Shown: in pieces, positions 1 to 7,161 of the stretch | How positions within the stretch are numbered: the first letter of the stretch is position 1 | Layout: each line of letters begins with the position of its first letter | DNA from: a virus | Virus record (IMG/VR): IMGVR_UViG_3300047560_000403 | Span: 1 to 20,460 of that record | Direction: 5' to 3' (one strand) | DNA: 20,460 nt | Made by a program: the position numbers and the translations under genes | Notes under the pieces: generated by a model | Databases searched by the model: none | The model's input: only the letters and a program-made list of their open reading frames with translations | What the model was told of the DNA's origin: nothing

Positions 1-758
1 GGCAATATCAAAGTATCAGCTTCGTCGATGAGTCTGCTTAGTGTTGTTGTTCTAAATGTGGGTTGTCCGGGCCAACTATGGAACTCTGGCTTGCCTCCCC
101 ACTCTAAAATCATCATGCCACGTTCATCATCCCATGCATCTGCATAGTTATGTGGGAAAGCATTGCCAATATAGTGCATGTTACCTTTACTTTGACGTTT
201 GTGGAAGTGTCCACTAAAGCCCATTTCGTATCCGTTGAATGCATCTAACTGTATTTCACCATGGTCTGGCATTTGTACCATAGCGTTCATATAAAAGTGC
301 GGTAGTTCGAAGTGTCCAAAGATGTACTTGCTCTTGTTCTTGCCTATGGCTTTCCACTCTTCTCCCACAAGCCAGGGACAGAGGGTAACATCACCAGTAG
401 TAATAGGCTCGTGTACGATAGTAATACCAGGGATATACTTGCCAAACTCCACGGAATGAATATCTCTTTTGTCCTTATAATACAAATCGTGATTGCCGGG
501 AAAGAAATAAAAATTGTCAAAAGCCTGGCCAAGTTTCTCCAATGCCCGCAGGCTATAGTCCATAGTAGTGATATTAAGACTATTTCGATTATGGTGCCAG
601 TCACCCAGGAATATTCCGGTGTCACAGCCTTCCTCCTTTGCTTTAGCAATATACCAATCAACAAATTCTTCACAGTCTTGGTTATGTACTTGACTATTTG
701 ACTTTAAACCAAAGTGAATGTCAGTGAAACATGCGACTTTTTTAAATAAATTACTCAC
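1..758 (-). CDS. 47: gp47-like SbcD/Mre11 recombination nuclease subunit (partial)
   Basis: Catalytic subunit of the phage Mre11/Rad50-type nuclease, which with gp46 resects DNA ends for recombination-dependent replication. The 252 codons visible carry the calcineurin-like metallophosphoesterase motifs in order: D13-x-H15 in FTDIHFG, GDWHHN near residue 52, PGNHD near 88, GHFE near 148 and GHFH near 184. These are the expected two-metal ligands. The frame is open at the left edge; T4 gp47 is 339 residues, so roughly 90 C-terminal residues should lie outside. The chosen start is GTG at 758, reading MSNLFKKVACFTD. It has GAGGA 8 bases upstream (767-771) and overlaps the end of gene 55 by 8 bases, suggesting translational coupling. 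Gene order 55-47 matches T4-like phages. Open + and - frames in other registers here are shadows of this gene. Confidence 0.93.
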   Translation of the reverse strand, partial: MSNLFKKVACFTDIHFGLKSNSQVHNQDCEEFVDWYIAKAKEEGCDTGIFLGDWHHNRNSLNITTMDYSLRALEKLGQAFDNFYFFPGNHDLYYKDKRDIHSVEFGKYIPGITIVHEPITTGDVTLCPWLVGEEWKAIGKNKSKYIFGHFELPHFYMNAMVQMPDHGEIQLDAFNGYEMGFSGHFHKRQSKGNMHYIGNAFPHNYADAWDDERGMMILEWGGKPEFHSWPGQPTFRTTTLSRLIDEADTLIL

Positions 759-1593
759 TTGATGTGTCCTCGTTGTATCGTTTAAGTGCGGCTTCGTGTT
801 CGCCCTGCCCAGTTCTTGAATAACTTGGGTTCATACCATTCATTTCTAAGATGTCGTCACGAATATTTTGGTTGCGCTTTTCAATATTAATAACGCGAAC
901 AAAACTATTAGTAACCGCGGCAGTAAAATAAGCAAACGGATTGTCGCTTTTAGATTCGTCAAACTGTAATCCAATCTGTGTTAGTTGTAAAATGGCTTGT
1001 CCCTTCATTTCATCGTTGTAGGTATAGCCGCGAACGTTACCGCGTGTAGCATAACGCTCACACAGTTTAATCATCATTCTTGCTAGTGTTGGAGTTATTT
1101 GTCCAGCATCTTTATCAAAGTGTCCTTTGACTAAATCGCCCTTCCAATGGCTTTTACCTACACACTCTAACTCATCTTTATCATTGAATTTAAAGTGTTG
1201 GAACGGCGGAAAGTTAACTTTATCGTGTCTATCTGCTGTACTTTTAGGATTCTTTTTGCGTGTACTGTTGCCAGGAACATGTTCAAATGTCATGATTCTA
1301 AAGATTAGTTCATCTTTAGCAATCTTTTTGTAATCTACTTCACAGTCCGCAAGTTTAACCTTTTCACCGCTAGCTCTGCGTCTAGCATAATCAGCATCGC
1401 CTAGTCGTTTGGCTTTATTTCGTTTGGCTTCAGCAATAGTTCTAATGTTAATCTTGTCTACGCTGGGCAAAATGATGTCATACTGATGGTATTCTGGTTT
1501 GGTAAAACTACAGTATGTGCTCTTGCTTCTATGTATTTCTAACAACATGTCTTTGTTGTTTAAGTAGTTCACTTTCGTTGGTATTGTTGTCAT
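751..1593 (-). CDS. 55: gp55-like late-transcription sigma factor with a large internal insertion
   Basis: RNA polymerase sigma subunit that directs the host enzyme to phage late promoters. The N-terminus (NYLNNKDMLLEI, residues 9-20) parallels T4 gp55 NYVNNKELLQAI. The C-terminal half, about residues 165-250 (ERYATRGNVRGYTYNDEM, LQFDESKSDNPFAYFTAA, SFVRVINIEKRNQ), parallels the T4 sigma-2-like core. The protein has 280 residues against 185 in T4. The excess is a charged segment of about 120 residues (roughly 25-150) between these two conserved parts, rich in Lys/Arg and containing NFPPFQHFKF and CVGKSHWKGDL. The C-terminus (ALKRYNEDTSSE) shows no equivalent of the T4 clamp-binding SLDFLYE motif. 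The ATG start has GGAG 9 bases upstream. A sigma-70-like promoter lies immediately upstream, and gene 47 overlaps the 3' end. The family is clear; the function of the insertion is unknown. Confidence 0.93.
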   Translation of the reverse strand: MTTIPTKVNYLNNKDMLLEIHRSKSTYCSFTKPEYHQYDIILPSVDKINIRTIAEAKRNKAKRLGDADYARRRASGEKVKLADCEVDYKKIAKDELIFRIMTFEHVPGNSTRKKNPKSTADRHDKVNFPPFQHFKFNDKDELECVGKSHWKGDLVKGHFDKDAGQITPTLARMMIKLCERYATRGNVRGYTYNDEMKGQAILQLTQIGLQFDESKSDNPFAYFTAAVTNSFVRVINIEKRNQNIRDDILEMNGMNPSYSRTGQGEHEAALKRYNEDTSSE

Positions 1594-1608
1594 TAATCAT
1601 GTCTCCGG

Positions 1609-1644
1609 ATTGTTAATTATAAACTACGCACTTAATAAAGTCAA
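1609..1644 (-). promoter_or_regulatory. Sigma-70-type early promoter for genes 55-47
   Basis: Reading the - strand: TTGACT (1644-1639, 5/6 of the -35 consensus), a 17-base spacer, then TATAAT (1621-1616, a perfect -10). Transcription would start near 1609, giving a leader of about 16 bases that contains the GGAG ribosome site of gene 55. The match is strong enough to expect recognition by the unmodified host holoenzyme, hence early expression of the late sigma gene. The start point is inferred from spacing. Confidence 0.8.
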
Positions 1645-1651
1645 ATAAATA
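1644..1651 (+). promoter_or_regulatory. T4-like late promoter for the baseplate operon
   Basis: AATAAATA matches 7 of 8 bases of the T4 late promoter TATAAATA. The start would fall near 1658, about 17 bases before the ATG at 1675. AAGGA (1661-1665) lies 9 bases upstream of that ATG. The element overlaps the -35 box of the opposing early promoter by one base, and the polymerase footprints would overlap fully. A weaker 6/8 match, TATAAACT at 1618-1625, lies over the opposing -10 box. The motif is short in AT-rich DNA, so the support comes mainly from its position. Confidence 0.55.
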
Positions 1652-1674
1652 TATTACCAAAAGGAAAACAAATC

Positions 1675-2679
1675 ATGGCATTTACAAAAGGACAAAGCGT
1701 AGCATCAAAAATCGGAGCAGGTGTTGCCGTTTTTGGCGCCGCAACACAAGCAGTCAATACAGCCGCTAGATTGGGTTCTGCTCTTTCAAACATATCCGCG
1801 GCAGACGGTGTTGGTACAGCCATGCGAGCAATTAACTTGCCAGCATTTGGCGAATCGATTGGTGATTTAACCAGTGCGTTTTCAGCATTTGGTGGAGATG
1901 AAAATGCAAATGATTGGCGTGTCAGATTAAGTATTCCTAAATGGGCTAGCTTTAGATCAAGTCCTGTGCTTAAACCGCTACGTGACTCGGGCGGTCTAGT
2001 GTTTCCTTTTACCCCGCAAATTGCTATCAAGTCAAGTGCCAAGTATTCAGCAGAATCTGCAACGCATACGAACTATCCGTTCCAAGCGTACAGAAACAGT
2101 GATCCTGGTTCAATTGAAATTAATGCTCCTTTTGCAGTTGAAGATGCTCAACAGGCGCTATATTGGATTGCGGCAGTACATTATTTAAGATCTGTGTCCA
2201 AAATGTTCAGTGGATCTGATCCAAAAGCTGGTAACCCTCCTCCAATTGTCATGTTAAATGGTTACGGCAATTATGTTTTCAAGAATGTTCCGGTGGTAAT
2301 CACCGGTATTAACATTACACTTCCACAAGACGTTGACTATATTAGTTGCGATGTTGTTGGTAGTGCCGCAGGAAGCGTAGCAGGTGTAGCGGATAGTGTT
2401 GGTGGACTAGCAGACGCAATCGGTGATACGTTTGGTGGCGGTGTTCCTGGCATTACAAGTACCATTAGCGATATTGCAGGTGCTATTGGAAGTGTTTCTA
2501 GTTTACTTGGAACCTTTGGTGTTGGTGGAACAACCAGTGGTGGTGTTGCACACGTACCAACCAAGAGCCAGGTAAACGTCACAGTTGTGCCGATATATAG
2601 TAGAGCTTCGGCACGTAAGTTCAGCTTAGACAGATTCGTAACAGGCGGATACCTAAGCAATTCATTTGGATACATTTAA
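1675..2679 (+). CDS. 48: Baseplate tail-tube cap/initiator, gp48/gp54-like
   Basis: Structural protein (334 residues; T4 gp48 is 364, gp54 is 320) expected to cap the baseplate hub and start tail-tube polymerisation. The recognisable core is about residues 80-230: WRVRLSIP, then GGLVFPFTPQIAI, SATHTNYPFQAY, a run ending in HYLRSVSKMF, GNPPPIVMLNGYG and LPQDVDYISCDVV. This pattern recurs in tail-tube-related initiator proteins of T4-like phages. Both ends are unusual: residues 1-60 form a small-residue hydrophobic helix-like stretch (Ala/Gly/Val), and residues 230-300 are Gly/Ala/Ser-rich and probably flexible. The ATG has AAGGA 9 bases upstream. It is first in the + operon, behind the late-like promoter, and only 2 bases separate it from the next gene. 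I cannot decide firmly between gp48 and gp54; the baseplate-initiator assignment is safer than the number. Confidence 0.7.
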   Translation: MAFTKGQSVASKIGAGVAVFGAATQAVNTAARLGSALSNISAADGVGTAMRAINLPAFGESIGDLTSAFSAFGGDENANDWRVRLSIPKWASFRSSPVLKPLRDSGGLVFPFTPQIAIKSSAKYSAESATHTNYPFQAYRNSDPGSIEINAPFAVEDAQQALYWIAAVHYLRSVSKMFSGSDPKAGNPPPIVMLNGYGNYVFKNVPVVITGINITLPQDVDYISCDVVGSAAGSVAGVADSVGGLADAIGDTFGGGVPGITSTISDIAGAIGSVSSLLGTFGVGGTTSGGVAHVPTKSQVNVTVVPIYSRASARKFSLDRFVTGGYLSNSFGYI

Positions 2680-2681
2680 TC

Positions 2682-2981
2682 ATGGCAATATACACTAATA
2701 CAAGTCCGTGGTTTAATACAGATACTACACAAAATTATCTTGATGTCCTAACAATTAGACCAGTTAGCGCAGAACCAGATGACTTTTTGTATGTCATTGA
2801 AAGCCAATACACTTACAGACCAGATTTGTTAGCATTTGACTTATATGGCGAAGCAAATTTATGGTGGGTATTCGTGCAACGCAATTTAGACGTTTTGCAA
2901 GATCCAATATTTGACTTTGTGCCTGGCACAAAAATCTATATCCCAAAGAACAGTAGTCTAAGAACAGTATTAGGAATCTAA
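2682..2981 (+). CDS. 53: gp53-like baseplate wedge protein with LysM-like fold
   Basis: Small wedge component (99 residues, about half of T4 gp53 at 196). Residues 41-89 follow a LysM-like plan: YTYRPDLLAFDLYG, then ANLWWVFVQRN, IFDFVPGTKIYIP. This matches the LysM-type fold of gp53 that clamps wedges together. The N-terminal 40 residues (YTNTSPWFNTDT, then FLYVIES) are a short phage-specific arm, so the larger T4 N-terminal part is missing here. The start lies 2 bases after the previous stop and has only a weak GGAT upstream, so it probably depends on translational coupling. It lies between a tube initiator and hub genes and close to 25 and 6, which fits a baseplate role. Confidence 0.8.
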   Translation: MAIYTNTSPWFNTDTTQNYLDVLTIRPVSAEPDDFLYVIESQYTYRPDLLAFDLYGEANLWWVFVQRNLDVLQDPIFDFVPGTKIYIPKNSSLRTVLGI

Positions 2982-2983
2982 CA

Positions 2984-5170
2984 ATGGCAAATGTGCTATC
3001 AGCAACAACTAACGCAGTAGCAGTTGGAGCAACGCTGGCAGGCGGTGTTGCCAGTGCCGCAAGCGGAATACTAGGCGGTATTGCTGGAATGCAAGTACCA
3101 TCGCCTAATATATTGTCAAAGTATGCAAGTTACGATTATATTATTAGTCTAAGTGCTATGACAATTCAGGATCTTAACTATCCTGATACATCTTATAAAG
3201 CAGGTAAAGTTTTACCTTTGATTTGCAAGTCAGGTTCTGCTCAACCAGAGAACAGAGTTAGAACTGCCTACGGCAAATTTGATTTTTACATCGACCAATT
3301 GACATTTGAATCAATTATCGGCATGGCCAATGCCAAAGCAACCAACGTATCAACTATTCAATTTGATGTATTTGAACCTTACAGCATTGGAACTTTTATT
3401 TTAGCATTACAAACAGCCGCTTATCAAAGTAAATTTGAAAACTGGCGTGATGCTCCTTTCTTATTAACCATAGAATTCCGAGGCAATACAGAAACTGGAT
3501 CGATTGTCAATGTTCCGTTTACTGCAAGACACATTCCTATTAGATTTACAACCATTGGTATGAAAGCAACTGAGAAAGGTTGCAAGTACAATGTCAGTGC
3601 GTATGCTACACAAAGCCAAGCATTGACAACACAGTATTCTAATTTAAAAACAGATACAGTTATCAAAGGTAAAACTGTACAAGAAATTTTACAAACTGGT
3701 GAACAAAGTCTTCAAGCAGTTGTTAACACATACTTAGAAGGTTTTGTCAAAGACAAAACTGTCGCAGTTGCAGACAAAGTTGTTATATTGTTTCCAACAG
3801 AAGAAGAGTTAGCCAGTGCCGCAGGCGCAGGCGCAGGTGGCGGTGCAGGCGACAAACAAAACTCTGCAACTTACAATCCAACACAAGTTACTGGAGACAG
3901 TGCCGCAATCTTTAAAAAGATAGGTATTAATCAAAGTAATTTAATACAAACATCTACTGTTAACGTTTTAGGCAAAGCAAGTTTAGGTTACGGCGATGCA
4001 AGACCAGGTGACCAAGAAGCTGGCATTGAAGAAATCAAATATGATTCTGCCACTGACACTTGGATTAGAGGCAAGATGGTTGTAAATCCTAAAGTAGGAT
4101 CGATGAAGTTTAGCCAAGACATGGACATTCCGGGCGTAATACATCAAGTGCTATTACAAAGTGCATATCCTGAAGAAGCATTAGGCAAATTAAAAGACGG
4201 TATGCGTACTTGGTGGCGTATTGACACACAAGTATTCTATATTGATACAACAGAAAATTTAAAATACACAGGAACTTATCCTAGAATTATTGTTTATCGT
4301 GTAGTTCCGTTTGATGTACATGCAGGCAAGATATCTGCAACTAACGTACAAACTCCTGGCTATGATAATATTAAACGTCAATGCGTTAAACGTTATGACT
4401 ACATTTATACTGGCAATAACAGTGAAGTAATTAATTTTAATATTGACTTTAGTGTAGGATTTGCCAACGTAATGGCATCAGACAGACTAAAACGTTCTCA
4501 GGGCGTTACTGAGTCAGAAAAGAATGCCAAGAAAGATTTAGCAGAAGACAAAAAAGATATTAAAGGATATGCCGCAGGAGAAAAAACTGCTAGCAATCAA
4601 GCAGGTGTGTCAGGCAGTCAGGTAAAATACGATGGAACAAAACAACCATATGACGGTGAAGGTGGTGCAAAAGCAGGTGAAACTGAAGCGCAACGTGCGG
4701 CTCGTATTTTTCACAAAGCGATTACTAACCCAAACGACATGGTTGTTTTAGATTTAGAAATATGGGGAGATCCTTACTGGGTTGTAAACAGTGGTATGGG
4801 CAACTATACTTCTAAACCAGTGCCTGGTATCAAGGATCTTAATAAAGACGGATCAGTAAACTGGCAAAGTAGCGAAGTAGACATTTGGGTTTATTTTAGA
4901 AGTCCTATTGATATTAATCAAGTAACCGGTATGTACGATTTTAAATCTGCAAACCATCAACAAGATTTTACATTTGATAGTAAAGCCGCACCAAGTATCG
5001 GATTTAGTGGATTGTACTGTGTTAACAGAGTTACAAGTACTTTTAGACAAGGACAATTTAGACAAACACTTAAAGGTTTCCGTAGACCATTACAAGATGC
5101 CAAAACAAAAGCATCAAGCGACCAGGTTCTTAATTCCAAGACACCTGCTGAAAAATCAAGCTCGAGTTAA
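2984..5170 (+). CDS. Probable baseplate hub protein (gp27 position), 728 residues
   Basis: Not recognised with certainty. Its place just before the gp5-like spike gene, and its C-terminal motif STFRQGQFRQTLKGFRR (about residues 685-701), resemble the end of hub (gp27/gpD-type) proteins, suggesting it forms the central hub trimer that holds gp5. Visible parts: residues 1-37 are a small-residue hydrophobic stretch (VGATLAGGVASAASGILGG). About 40-270 is a beta-rich domain with YDYIISLSAMTIQDLNYPDT and PFLLTIEFRG. About 275-291 is an Ala/Gly low-complexity linker. About 300-500 is a second folded region. About 500-570 is a charged Lys/Glu linker. About 580-701 (VLDLEIWGDPYW, VDIWVYFRSPIDIN) closes the protein. 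T4 gp27 has only 391 residues, so an extra domain is present. AGGA lies 8 bases before the ATG. Confidence 0.6.
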   Translation: MANVLSATTNAVAVGATLAGGVASAASGILGGIAGMQVPSPNILSKYASYDYIISLSAMTIQDLNYPDTSYKAGKVLPLICKSGSAQPENRVRTAYGKFDFYIDQLTFESIIGMANAKATNVSTIQFDVFEPYSIGTFILALQTAAYQSKFENWRDAPFLLTIEFRGNTETGSIVNVPFTARHIPIRFTTIGMKATEKGCKYNVSAYATQSQALTTQYSNLKTDTVIKGKTVQEILQTGEQSLQAVVNTYLEGFVKDKTVAVADKVVILFPTEEELASAAGAGAGGGAGDKQNSATYNPTQVTGDSAAIFKKIGINQSNLIQTSTVNVLGKASLGYGDARPGDQEAGIEEIKYDSATDTWIRGKMVVNPKVGSMKFSQDMDIPGVIHQVLLQSAYPEEALGKLKDGMRTWWRIDTQVFYIDTTENLKYTGTYPRIIVYRVVPFDVHAGKISATNVQTPGYDNIKRQCVKRYDYIYTGNNSEVINFNIDFSVGFANVMASDRLKRSQGVTESEKNAKKDLAEDKKDIKGYAAGEKTASNQAGVSGSQVKYDGTKQPYDGEGGAKAGETEAQRAARIFHKAITNPNDMVVLDLEIWGDPYWVVNSGMGNYTSKPVPGIKDLNKDGSVNWQSSEVDIWVYFRSPIDINQVTGMYDFKSANHQQDFTFDSKAAPSIGFSGLYCVNRVTSTFRQGQFRQTLKGFRRPLQDAKTKASSDQVLNSKTPAEKSSSS

Positions 5171-5173
5171 AAC

Positions 5174-6673
5174 ATGTCATCACCAAACGATAATATTGAT
5201 AATATACGAACTGGCACCGAAGTAAAGGTTAGACCAGGCGTATATAAAGCAAAAGTAGTTGGCTATCTTGACCCTACTCACATGGGCGCCTTGCAGGTTA
5301 AAGTAGAACGATATTCTGGTAACGATGAAATCCCTGGACAAGTGATTACAGTTGGCTACATGAGTCCCTTCTTTGGATCAACAAGCAAAGACCACGTAGG
5401 TAAAGATCCAAACAACTACGAACAAACACAAAAATCATACGGCTTCTGGATGGTTCCTCCTGATGTAGGAACTACTGTACTAGTATTGTTTGCTAATAAT
5501 GATATTAAGTACGGATACTGGATTGGAGTTGTTCCAGATGAATACATGAACTTTAGTGTTCCTGGAATTGCCGCTACAAAATATGTAGTTACTGATACTA
5601 AAGAATCAGAAAGCAAGTATGTTAGAGTCCCTGTTGCAGAATACAACAAAGAAGTATCAAATCAAGAAAATGATCCAACAAAGATTACTAAACCAGAACA
5701 TCCATTTGCTAAAATTTTACAAGAACAAGGGTTGTTACAAGATGACATTCGAGGAATAACAACTAGTAGTGCAAGACGAGAAACACCAAGCATGGTGTTT
5801 GGTATTAGTACTCCGGGGCCTGTAGATAAGAAAGGTAAAAAAGATAAAGTTGGCCCAGTCGGCAAACAGTTTACCGTTCCAGTTAGCCGCTTGGGTGGCA
5901 GTACATTTGTAATGGACGACGGCGATGATAAATTTCTTCGCAAAAAACCTGCCAGCGAAGGCCCGCCTGAATATGCATCTGTTGAACAAAAAGAAACAGA
6001 CGGCGATCCTAAAATTCCACACAACGAATTAATTCGTTTGCGTACAAGAACGGGTCATCAAATTCTTTTACATAACAGTGAAGATTTAATTTATATTGGC
6101 AATGCTAGAGGCACAACTTGGATAGAGATGACTAGCAACGGCAAGATTGATATCTATGCTGAAGACAGTATTAGTGTTCATACAAAAACAGATTTAAATT
6201 TCCGTGCTGACAGAGATGTTAACATTGAAGCTGGCCGCAACATGAACTTAAAAGGCTTGGCAAAATTCCATGCAGAAGGTAACCAAGTTGAAACAGTAGC
6301 AACCAACGATACTAAAATTACCAGTGGTGGTGCGTCACATATTAACAGTAAAGCATCACACAGAGAAACTGCTGGCAAAATATACATGAACAGTAATCCA
6401 GCTGCCGCCAGTGCAACAGCATTAAAACTAAACCAAGTGCCTAACGAATTAGGCGAAACAGTAGAATCGATTATGATGCGTGTGCCATCGCATGAGCCAT
6501 GGCCACATCACGAAAACTTAGATCCACAAAGTTTCCTACCAACAAAAACAGATAGAGAAGCAGGCGGTAGCGGAGCTACAGCAACGATGTATAAAAAGTA
6601 TACTACACTAAACGATACTTTTGAAAAGTTCTTACCGCCACAACCTGAAGAAGGAGGTTCAAATAACGCATGA
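5174..6673 (+). CDS. 5: gp5-like central spike protein without lysozyme domain
   Basis: Trimeric spike that pierces the cell envelope. Residues about 18-130 form the OB-fold: RPGVYKAKVVGYLDPTHMGA, then MVPPDVGTTVLVLF and YWIGVVPDEYMNFSVPG. Residues about 130-280 are a linker with the conserved-looking ARRETPSMVFGISTPGP (about 200-216) and GGSTFVMDDGDDKF. Residues about 283-405 give the VgrG/gp5-type beta-helix: LRTRTGHQILLHNSEDLIYI, WIEMTSNGKIDIYAEDSI, then DVNIEAGRNMNLKG. T4 gp5 places a T4-type lysozyme between OB-fold and helix; here that space is a linker with no Glu/Asp/Thr catalytic arrangement I can see. The beta-helix is about 120 residues, shorter than in T4. The last codons include AAGGAGGT, the ribosome site of gene 25, and the stop overlaps the ATG of 25. 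Confidence 0.86.
   Translation: MSSPNDNIDNIRTGTEVKVRPGVYKAKVVGYLDPTHMGALQVKVERYSGNDEIPGQVITVGYMSPFFGSTSKDHVGKDPNNYEQTQKSYGFWMVPPDVGTTVLVLFANNDIKYGYWIGVVPDEYMNFSVPGIAATKYVVTDTKESESKYVRVPVAEYNKEVSNQENDPTKITKPEHPFAKILQEQGLLQDDIRGITTSSARRETPSMVFGISTPGPVDKKGKKDKVGPVGKQFTVPVSRLGGSTFVMDDGDDKFLRKKPASEGPPEYASVEQKETDGDPKIPHNELIRLRTRTGHQILLHNSEDLIYIGNARGTTWIEMTSNGKIDIYAEDSISVHTKTDLNFRADRDVNIEAGRNMNLKGLAKFHAEGNQVETVATNDTKITSGGASHINSKASHRETAGKIYMNSNPAAASATALKLNQVPNELGETVESIMMRVPSHEPWPHHENLDPQSFLPTKTDREAGGSGATATMYKKYTTLNDTFEKFLPPQPEEGGSNNA
6651..6658 (+). promoter_or_regulatory. Perfect Shine-Dalgarno for gene 25, inside gene 5
   Basis: AAGGAGGT is a full match to the 16S rRNA anti-Shine-Dalgarno and is the strongest ribosome site in the window. 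It lies 11 bases before the ATG at 6670, within the last codons of gene 5 (Glu-Glu-Gly-Gly-Ser). Combined with the ATGA stop/start overlap, it suggests gene 25 is translated strongly and coupled to gene 5. Confidence 0.75.
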
Positions 6674-7113
6674 GCTCAAACGCACAACTATACGATAAAA
6701 TCGTACTAAAACCAAATATTAAATCTGGAACTGTATCTCCTAAAACCTATAAGGGTTTTAGTACTGTCAGTGCCGAAACTGAAAACTTTGCTTTATATGA
6801 CTTCCAACTTATTCAGCAAGACTTGCTCAACCATTTCCACGTTCGCCAGGGCGAGCGTCTAATGAATCCTACATTTGGTACAATTATATGGGATTTGTTA
6901 TTTGAGCCGTTAACTGACGAGCTTAAAAACTTGATTACAGACAATGTTAATCAAATCATCAACTACGATCCACGCATTAGTGCTAGCCAAGTTATTGTTA
7001 CACAATACGAGTCAGGAATACAAATAGAGTGTACTCTAACATACTTGCCATACAACATCAGCCAGTCAATGCAACTGCAATTTGACCAGAATAATGGGTT
7101 ATTGATAGGATAA
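6670..7113 (+). CDS. 25: gp25-like baseplate wedge subunit / sheath initiator
   Basis: GPW/gp25-family protein (147 residues; T4 gp25 is 132). In contractile tails and type VI secretion (TssE) it links the wedge to the first sheath ring. Family features: ALYDFQLIQQDLLNHFHVRQ near residue 42, then GERLMNPTFGTIIWDLLFEP (61-80), the helix LKNLITDNVNQIINY, and the turn NYDPRI (98-103) where the family has the EPR core. Here the first core residue is Asp100 rather than Glu, a conservative change. The start overlaps the stop of gene 5 as ATGA and is fixed by AAGGAGGT 11 bases upstream. A 48-base gap with a late-like promoter separates it from gene 6. Confidence 0.92.
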   Translation: MSSNAQLYDKIVLKPNIKSGTVSPKTYKGFSTVSAETENFALYDFQLIQQDLLNHFHVRQGERLMNPTFGTIIWDLLFEPLTDELKNLITDNVNQIINYDPRISASQVIVTQYESGIQIECTLTYLPYNISQSMQLQFDQNNGLLIG

Positions 7114-7134
7114 ACTACTCACATAATTCTGTTC

Positions 7135-7142
7135 GATAAATA
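7135..7142 (+). promoter_or_regulatory. Candidate T4-like late promoter before gene 6
   Basis: GATAAATA matches 7 of 8 bases of TATAAATA and lies in the only non-coding gap (7114-7161) of the baseplate operon. The implied start is near 7149. TAGGAT (7151-7156), the ribosome site of gene 6, would follow within a very short leader, and the ATG is at 7162. This resembles the arrangement before the gene at 1675. No terminator hairpin is visible in the gap, so read-through from upstream is also likely. Confidence 0.5.
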
Positions 7143-7161
7143 TAGTATATTAGGATGAATC

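Noticed and set aside
312-701. Open + strand frame of 129 codons and - strand frame of 109 codons in the gp47 region
   Set aside because: Both lie in other registers of the gp47 gene, whose frame carries all five phosphoesterase motifs; neither resembles a protein family or has a convincing ribosome site.
1598-1600. Alternative ATG for gene 55 seven bases upstream of the chosen start
   Set aside because: It is out of frame with the sigma factor and lies only 2 bases from GGAG, too close for normal initiation.
5563-6020. Lysozyme domain in the gp5-like protein
   Set aside because: The segment between OB-fold and beta-helix is a polar linker with no T4-lysozyme-like catalytic arrangement.
7114-7161. 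Possible terminator between genes 25 and 6
   Set aside because: No GC-rich stem followed by a T run is visible; the gap is better explained by a late-like promoter plus the ribosome site of gene 6.
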